From Anagrus nilaparvatae (Eukaryota; Arthropoda; Insecta; Hymenoptera; Mymaridae), in contig JAKSXM010000269.1 of NCBI GenBank assembly GCA_022575985.1, positions 3,162,001-3,226,000 of the forward strand: 64,000 bases of DNA, in the 5' to 3' direction. A model generated the notes under the pieces. The model was not told where the DNA came from and did no database searches. It was given only the letters and a program-made list of their open reading frames with translations. Both the position numbers and the translations under genes were made by a program. Below are positions 56,719-64,000 of the stretch, in pieces. The stretch's first letter is position 1. Each line of letters begins with the position of its first letter.

Positions 56719-58092
56719 TATAGTGGACCTATTTTTGGACTTTGTGGAAAAACTTTGCTCCCCGGGTTTTTTTGTGAAGTTTTGGTCACAAAAAGTTCCC
56801 AGTTCCAAGGATTTTGCTTTCGCCTTGCAAAAACACGTGTCTGTAGCCACCTCAATTTTTCCATTTAAATAACATGGGAATTTTGAGTTTTTAGCTATAC
56901 AAATTTTCACAAAAGCAAAAAGCGTTTTAAAATGCTAATTTTTACTGGAAAACACACTTTTATATGTTGTAAAGACAAGCAAACAGCCCTGCATTTATTC
57001 CAAGGGGAATTTTGGGGCTAGATACGCAAATTTACGTGTTGGCTCAATGTTATAAAATAGGTTTTTCGATAATTTTCAAAAAACGCTACAACCTTAAAAA
57101 TTAACCAAAATACTTCTAGTTATACTACTTTTTTTGTTGTAAGAGTCACCTTTCAAACGACGTAAGCCATGTTTTTGTATCACTGTTTCTCTCAGCGCTA
57201 TAGTCAATTAATCTATTGGTAATTTTTGACCCGAAATGACCAATTTTTAAATTTATTTAAATTGCTGCCAAAAATGTAATTTTTGACGAAATTGAGTTTT
57301 AAGGCCTTAAAAATTTTTTACTCACTGCTTTTAATAATTTATTAACCAGAGATAATAATTTAAAGTCAGAGTCCCAATTTGAGGGTTTTAAAAAAAAGTC
57401 AATTTTTATCATTATCTTTGAAAAGCAATATCTTAAAAACTAATTAAAGAAAAGACAAGTAAAAAATTTTTGGAAACTTGAAGCTTGTAAAAAATTTTTA
57501 AGGCCTATAAAACTTAATTTCGTCAAAAATTACAATTTTGGCAGCAGTTTAAATAAATTTAAAAATTGGTCATTTCGGGTCAAAAATTACCAGTAGATTA
57601 ATTGACTATAGCGTTGAGAAAAACAGTGACAAAAATATACGGCTTACGTCGTTTGAAAGGTGACTCTTACAACAAAAAAAGTAGTATAACTAGAAGTATT
57701 TTGGTTAATTTTTGAGGATGTAGCGTTTTATTGAAAATTATCAAAAAACGTATTTTATAACATTGAGCCAACACGTAAATTTGCGTATCTAGCCCCAAAA
57801 TTCCCCTTGGAATGAATGCAGGGCTGTTTGCTTGTCTTTACAACATATAAAAGTATGTTTTCCAGTAAAAATTAGCATTTTAAAACGCTTTTTGGCTTTT
57901 GTGAAAATTTGTATAGCTAAAAACTCAAAATTCCCATGTTATTTAAATAGCAAAATTGAGGTGGCTACAGGCACGTGTTTTTGCAAGGTGAAAGCAAAAT
58001 CCTTGGAACTGGGAACTTTTTATGACCAAAACTTCACAAAAAAACCCGGGGAGCAAAGTTTTTCTACAAAGTCCAAAAATAGGTTCACTCTA
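56719..58092. mobile_element. 1.37-kb fold-back with perfect 8-bp target duplication
   Basis: ATCCCCAT flanks it at 56711-56718 and 58093-58100. Ends TATAGTGGACCTATTTTTGG and complement TAGAGTGAACCTATTTTTGG. Arms nearly identical to the centre (~57405). An 8-bp duplication with TAGAG-type ends fits hAT. Related to 25762-26298. The two frames of 69 and 94 codons within it are mirror copies and non-coding. Confidence 0.85.
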
Positions 58093-58100
58093 ATCCCCAT

Positions 58101-58640
58101 GTATGACCATGTATGAAATTTATACGTTGCCATGCATAACTATGCATTGAAATACATATATGGGGATGTATCATCATGAATTGATTATGTCTCTGTATGA
58201 TTGTATATAATCAAGCATTTTCATACATGGCCATGTATGGTCATGGATAAGAAAAAAGATTAAAAATTTTTTTTCAATATAACCCCATTTGCTATTTTTT
58301 CGCGTTTTTAAATTCTTGTTTATTTTAATCGATTAAAACTGTTGAAAATCTTTAATATATGATATTTTAAAAGTCTCGCTACTAAAATTGTGCCATTGTG
58401 GCTTCAATTTTAGCCTAAAAATGACGTAAAACAATTAAAGAATAAAAATTTTATTAATTTAACAAAATGTAAAATACCCACACGAAAAATAGAACTGGGT
58501 GCTTCTTGATCATGAATTAGCCCGGTAAAGTAGTAAATTAAAAGTGGCTGACTAAAAATTAGGGCAAAATTCAAATAAAAAGGGCTATTTTTTTTTTTTT
58601 TTTTTTAATTAAACGTTAAAAAATGACAATTATTTTATCC
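58101..58640. other. AT-rich flank with CATGTATG strings
   Basis: 'ccatgtatg' occurs five times between 58097 and 58250. Poly(T) of about 20 at 58588. No gene. Confidence 0.4.
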
Positions 58641-59575
58641 ATTTATCTCAAATGGGGGTAAATGGGGGTCATAATCGCAAGCGCACAACACAACACGCAT
58701 GCGCAAAGCACGATTTTGGTTTGTGCGCATTCGTTGCGACTGCGCTTGCGGTTGCGTCCCCCATTTACGGCGTTTGTAGAATAAGCATAAGGCTCCATTA
58801 ACAGAGGCCGTAAAAGGGAGTCGCAACCGCAAGCGTGAGCGCAACGCAATGTGCAGAAAGGCTGATTCTAAAAACGCCGTAAATAGGGGACGCAACTGCA
58901 GGCGCAGCCGCAACGCAATGCGCACAAACCAAAATTGTGTTTTGCGCATGGGTGTTGTGTTGTGCGCATTGCGTTGCGGTTGTGCTAGCGGTTACGACCC
59001 CCATTTACGGCGTTTGTAGAACCGCCCAAAGGCCCCATCTACAGGAGCCAAAAAAAGGGGCGCAAGCGCAATTGCGGGGCAATGCGCAGAAGAAGATTTT
59101 GTGTATTTGGAATTGCGCAGGAGCCGAAATTGGTTTCTACGCGTTGGGTTGCGGTTGCGATCTTCTTTTAGGCTATATCTACAGAAGCCGCAATAGGGAG
59201 TCGCAAGCGCAACGCAATACGCAGAAACCAATTTTGGCTCCTGCGCAACTCGAAATACACAAAATCTTCTTCTGCGCATTGCGTTGTGCTTTTATTTGCG
59301 GTGTGCCTGGGTTTTACGGCTATTGTAGATGGGGCCTTAGGCCTACATAACCGCACCGCACGGCGCAGCCCAATGATATTGGTATAGAAGACAAAATTGG
59401 TTTCTGCGTATTGCGCCGCAATTGTGCTTGCGGTTGCGCCCCCCTTTTGCGGTTTCTGTAGATGGGACCTGTGTATTTCGAGTTTCGCAGTATACGAAAT
59501 TGGTTTTTGCGCATTGCGTTGCGCTCACGCTTGCGTTTGCAATCCCATTTTGCGGCTTTTGTAGATGGGTGTTTA
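58640..59575. repeat. GC-rich inverted minisatellite
   Basis: Modules 'gcgcattgcgttgcg', 'ggttgcg(a/t)cccccatttacgg' and 'tttgtagatggggc' recur in both orientations about every 80-110 bases, giving several small palindromes. GC content is about twice that of the flanks. Overlapping open frames of 61-137 codons on both strands result from low stop-codon density and are not credible genes. Confidence 0.8.
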
Positions 59576-60612
59576 ATATTTTTATAATAATTTTAAGAAA
59601 AGGATAATTAGACTGAATAAAGAATTGAAATGAAGGTTTTATTGATAACACTTAATAATTTTACTTGAAATATAGATTAGTGATTTCGGGTCCGTGCATG
59701 CACACACATACACTCAAGTGCAAATCATCAAAATCCCCACTCTTTCTGTATTTTAATTGTTATAGAATTATATGAAAAGATAATATAAAAATGACTAGTA
59801 TTTTTATATACCAAAAGAGTGTTGAATTTAATAAATATATTTAATAAATGAATTATAAATAATATAACTTATTCGCGTTTTACAAAATTTCGATGAAGCT
59901 AATAAATCTAAATTACAAATTAAATTAATTTTTAAATTTAAAGTCTAAATTTATCATAGTATTAATATCATAATTTTTTAATTTTTTTTTTTTTTAACGA
60001 ATATCACTCATACATCCATTCATATTTTACATTTATTGATATTATTATTTTTTAAATTTTTTATAGTGGAAATAATGACACTGAATGATAATTTTAAAAG
60101 ATCATTTTAACATTTTAAATCAAATAATTAATTTTATACAATGATTATAAAAATAAATAAATATGAAAATCTAGAATTATATTTTTTAAAAGAATTACCA
60201 TTCTAATCTATACTTGTTTTTTAATAAATTGAAGCTTTCTATTTTTTTCATAAATACACATAAATATCTTCTCTTGATGTACTATCTACAAATTATCATT
60301 ATTTTACTATTTACAATTCTTTTTTAAATTTTTATCTTGATTTAACGTTTAACAAGTTTTTTGACTAGAGATTGTAAATGCTTAGTAGCAGTTGCATTTT
60401 ATTTTTTTAATATAATTTTTAATTTACAATGTTTTACATTTTTTATAAAGATTAATATTTTTAATTTTATACACTTTTTTATCATGTTTTGGTCTACTAT
60501 AAAGTTTATCAAGTTTTTATAAATTTTAAGTTCAATTTAAAACATTTAGATTTAATTTACTAAGTCAAATAATTTACAATACAAAATAAATTAACGATAA
60601 ATTAACTTTCAA
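59576..60612. other. AT-rich stretch
   Basis: No gene or repeat partner recognised. Confidence 0.3.
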
Positions 60613-62110
60613 TTAAAGGTATTTATGCATAAGTTTGTACAATTCTCTAATTTGGCGAAGTAGTTTTAATTCACTAGACGGAGATGTAAGAAGAAACCTC
60701 AAGTTCAGAATAGACTGCAGCGTAGACCATTAAACTTTGTATTTCAACCAGTATCTTCCATCTATGGCGACTAATTTGTTGTCGAAACTTTTTGATTAGA
60801 ATATTTTGAGAAACGATATGGTGAACAAAAGTTTAACAATTAGAAGCAACCTTATGGAAGCCCTCCAGAGACAACAAAAATGTAAAGATTTTTGTCGTAA
60901 TAAAGCTTTCAATGTATTAAGATTTTTCAAGTTTTTCAGGTTTTTTAAAGGTTTTTTTTCAATTTTTAAAGAATTTTAAGTTTTAATAAGAAATTTACAA
61001 ATCTTGAGAACTTTAACTTATTAGAAAGAGTAACAAGCTTGGTTCAAGCTTGATTTGAAATAAGATAAAGTTTAATTCATTAGATGAATTAAAAAAAACA
61101 AAACTTTCAAGGTTTTTTCAATCCTATTGTTAGAAATAGAATTGTTATGAAAGCGAGAGTCTAAAATTTAAGAAAATCTTTCGAATTTTTTTCGAGTTTA
61201 AGACGCAGAATTGTTACGAAAGGTCAAATTTTAGTTATAAGCTTTATTTCAGATATAAGTTTTTAGAATATATGATTTTTTAAGTAAGGTTTTAAGGTTT
61301 TTTAAGATTAGTCTAAATACGATTAAACAAAACAATAGAAGTGAATCTTTACTTAGTGAAGTTTTAATTATAATGAAAGAGAGGAGCTTGTTCTACACTT
61401 TTCCAAGTTAATTTGGTTAAAGAACCAAAAATAAAACAAATCAGAATTCAATAAAAATAGTAAAGATATTGAAGAATTTGGATTATTATTATTATTATTA
61501 TTATTATTCTCCATATTTGCCTGGCAAAATATGAACAGATACTTGGTAATAGATTTGATTCCTAAATAGTAATATAAAAGTTTTTACATTACCTCTGGAT
61601 GAAGATCATACCGTATTTGATAAAAAATGAAAGATTAATTCTGAACAGTAGTCCAAAAATAAGCGTAAAAATCAGAAGTTACCAAAGGTTCAAGTATTCC
61701 AGGAGGCAAGTTAAATCCTTCGAGTCCAGTAAATTTAGAAAAATGTAGATAAAAGCAAACTCCACATATATCACTAAGTTTTCTCATGAAAATATGAAAA
61801 ATAAAATTAGTAAAGATTCATTATAACAAGATAAATTAAAGCTATAATTTATAGACATGTTATTATACACTCAGTTTACTATAAAACGATATCTAATAAT
61901 GAATTTTTGTAAATGAAATTGAGCTGTCTTGTTTTCGTTAAGATGGGCCCCATGATTTTCATGAACATGATTTTGTGGTGTTAAAGATTTGATTTTAACA
62001 TCCAACATAACCTTGGTATCCATATAGCTGTTCTCAACTTTATCTACTAATTCTTGATCAGGAAGCCACCAGTATCCATTTTTTTGGAAATTTTTAACTT
62101 TGATTAAATA
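60613..62110 (-). pseudogene. Decayed protein-coding gene, family unrecognised
   Basis: Four coding-like segments lie in order on the minus strand. A (61871-62110, ~79 codons) contains Gly-Tyr-Trp-Trp-Leu-Pro-Asp-Gln-Glu. B (61635-61787, ATG to stop, 50 residues) contains Cys-Gly-Val-Cys and Asn-Leu-Pro-Pro-Gly-Ile-Leu-Glu-Pro. C (61504-61620) contains Arg-Tyr-Asp-Leu-His-Pro-Glu and, after a frameshift near 61591, Ile-Leu-Pro-Gly-Lys-Tyr-Gly-Glu. D (60613-60920) contains Arg-His-Arg-Trp-Lys-Ile-Leu-Val-Glu and, after a frameshift near 60690, Leu-Leu-Arg-Gln-Ile-Arg-Glu-Leu-Tyr. Amino-acid use is that of a real globular protein, yet stops and shifts break every segment. It could be an old host pseudogene or a transposon protein. 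Space between C and D is AT-rich with an (ATT)n run at 61480-61508. Confidence 0.5.
61480..61508. repeat. (ATT)n microsatellite
   Basis: About nine ATT units; it falls at the end of coding-like segment C. Confidence 0.9.
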
Positions 62111-62826
62111 TTAAAATTTTTATTTTTTCATTGATCTTTTGCTTTTTTTCAGGTTTAAATTCACTCTAAAATGAACTAATTTGAATTGTGAGACTTTTTT
62201 TAATATCCACATTAAACATTTTTAAAAGCTTCCATAGATTAAAAAAGGTTATAACTGAACAAGAATTTAAAAACGTGAAAAACTAGCAAAATCGCCTACT
62301 CTTGGCCAAGCGTCTAGTGCGTCTAGTTTATAAATTTCTTAATTTTGATACCTTAAACTAACTTTCTAGCCAATAAAATCTGATCTGAAAGAAAAAATTT
62401 CTTGTTTTACACATATTTTTATTTTCAGCGGACTATAAAGTATACACATATATATTTTAAAAAAATACCTACTGAAAAAATTGAAACTATTTTTTGATGA
62501 AGTTTTTTAAGAAACTACACACAAAAAAATCCTGTATTCCTTGAGCCCGAGCCCCTGTGATGTATACTACCAATATTATCGTGCAGCTCCTCAATTATTT
62601 CCGGGCTGCTGACGCCCAGAAAAATTCAGAAAATAATATCGAGTTAATTCGTGTAAAATGACGGTAATGTTATAGGAGTCAAATTATTTTGATTTTTATA
62701 GTGCGCGCTATTAATTAATATTTTTATATTACACTGCATTTAAAATTGATAAGAAGTCTTATTTAATTTAATTTAAATTGCAAAACGAGCGCGTATAACC
62801 TAAAAAAGAAATATAATACATATAAT
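62111..62826. other. AT-rich stretch with a short balanced patch
   Basis: 62530-62640 is nearer balanced composition ('gagcccgagcccctgtgatg', 'ccgggctgctgacgccc'), not recognised. Confidence 0.3.
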
Positions 62827-64000
62827 ATCAAGCCAAAGCGTTAGCTTTGGATTTATGGGATTGAGGGGGGGCGGTCACGCGACCCTCCATCGCAAGCAAA
62901 AGCTAGCTTTGCTTATATATATCTCTTTTTTTTCTCTCACTCTATATTCCTTGCTTCTAAGTGAGAGGGACATATTTTTACATATAACTTACGATCGGAG
63001 AAGGCTGAGATATCGAAATATCGAAATTTTGGTTTGACTTACGTTTTTTTAATCGCATTTTTGCGATTTATCGCATTTTTCATCTGACTTACGTTTTTTA
63101 TATCGCATTTATGCGATGTATCGCAGCGAATATTGAAATCTCGATTTACTGCGATTAATTAAAGGGAATCTTTTCAATTTTTTGATCCAGTAGTTATAAG
63201 TAAAGAAGAGGTATCCTGATAATTTTTAATAAAAATATATCATTACATTATATTTAAATTATAAGGCAAGGAGATTTTTATTCTTTTCTGTTATTAGGTA
63301 ATAATAACGCAAGAGTTAGTATACATATAATATTGGTACATGAATTCCTTAAAATATTTTGAATTTTGTATATCCAAATGTATCAGGAGAACATGAATAA
63401 AAATAGATATTTAAAAACGGGCCCGTACAGTCGTAAAATAAAAAAAAAATCACAGCTGCTTATAGTATAGATATAATTATGTAAATAAAATTCTCGCCGT
63501 GATACCGGATACGCGTATAGACTCGCATATACATATATTTTTTCCAAAATTTTTGCCACCAAAAAATACAAAAAACACCAATTTTTTTTTTATTTTCGGA
63601 GGTTGTATTTAACTTTTTCTCTGAAAGTATTAATTCTAGGAACTTATCGTTTTTACTTGATTTCTCGAATCTGATACTTAATTAAAAAAATTTTTAATTT
63701 TTCTTATTTTTTACATAAAAAATAAGATTGTGTAACCTTATTTCTCAGATATGACACATGGTAAAAATGTTCAACTCATATTGATTATTATTTGTCATTA
63801 CTTTAGGAATCGTAGTGGCCATAATTTGGCAGCGTTTTTTTCTTATTCTTTATTTATAGTTTTATTAGTTGCTTCACATTGTTTTTTTTTAAAACCTTGC
63901 GACTGTTATAATATCTTTACTTACTTTACCTACTTTTGAAAAAGTATAATATTTTATGGGATTGACACTATATTTTCCTTGCGAATTTTCTGTTATATTT
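62827..64000 (+). repeat. Dispersed repeat, copy 2, cut by window end
   Basis: Aligns to 38235 onward to about 63536, then is interrupted by ~240 bases (63537-63780) that belong to the ~150-bp repeat family of 37780-38234, then resumes ('attgattattatttgtcatt') and enters the terminal palindrome at 63920. Confidence 0.85.

Noticed and set aside
57832..58116. 94-codon frame with a mirror frame at 56701-56910
   Set aside because: Both come from the two arms of one palindrome and have no motif or start conservation.
58635..59651. Cluster of frames of 61-137 codons on both strands
   Set aside because: By-product of GC-rich inverted repeats with few stop codons.
62855..63037. 60-codon frame shared by the two dispersed repeat copies
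   Set aside because: Identity is explained by the very recent duplication of the whole repeat, including non-coding parts.

Overview
This is a gene-poor, very AT-rich stretch of an animal genome, most likely an insect. The support is indirect: a BEL/Pao retrotransposon (a metazoan group), an R1/LOA-type LINE fragment (typical of arthropods), hAT remains, many TTAA-flanked elements and phased splice signals in a candidate host exon. I could not identify the species. Almost everything here is transposon-derived, and the dominant architecture is the inverted repeat: more than fifteen palindromic or fold-back units from a few hundred bases to over 10 kb, many nested in one another.

Layout. 1-10654: one giant inverted-arm element. 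Its arms carry a 132-bp tandem repeat, then a ~25-bp minisatellite, then the 3' end of a PHD-finger gene; its interior holds a ~270-bp satellite and a pair of identical 254-bp direct repeats. 11010-18845: short inverted arms around a broken BEL/Pao element on the minus strand (gag, protease, RT, RNase H and integrase all recognisable, split by stops and at least five frameshifts). 19281-22425: a 3.1-kb palindrome with two TTAA elements inside. 23390-25123: LTR remains. 25195-27830: a fold-back and a half-copy of a second palindrome family. 28994-32310: a fold-back minisatellite, a GC-rich 26-bp minisatellite and a ~295-bp satellite. 33226-33387: the best candidate host exon. 35400-37100: hAT and LINE pseudogenes. 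38235-39758 and 62827-64000: two copies of one dispersed repeat. 41616-45613: a 4-kb palindrome with a TTAA element and a solo LTR in it, followed by a string of small TTAA elements to 46292. 47281-53206: a palindrome, then an array of tRNA-like units arranged head-to-head, one split by a 1219-bp palindrome at a TA. 53230-54430: ~303-bp satellite. 55205-55528: candidate small spliced gene. 56719-58092: fold-back with an 8-bp target duplication. 58640-59575: GC-rich inverted minisatellite. 60613-62110: a decayed, unrecognised protein gene on the minus strand.

No operon-like or pathway logic links these pieces; the relations are those of nested insertion and inverted duplication. The most informative observations are empty-site comparisons inside the window (a sibling repeat or the opposite palindrome arm lacks the insertion), which fix element ends and target duplications without outside data. 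All homology statements are from motif reading by eye; no search was run.
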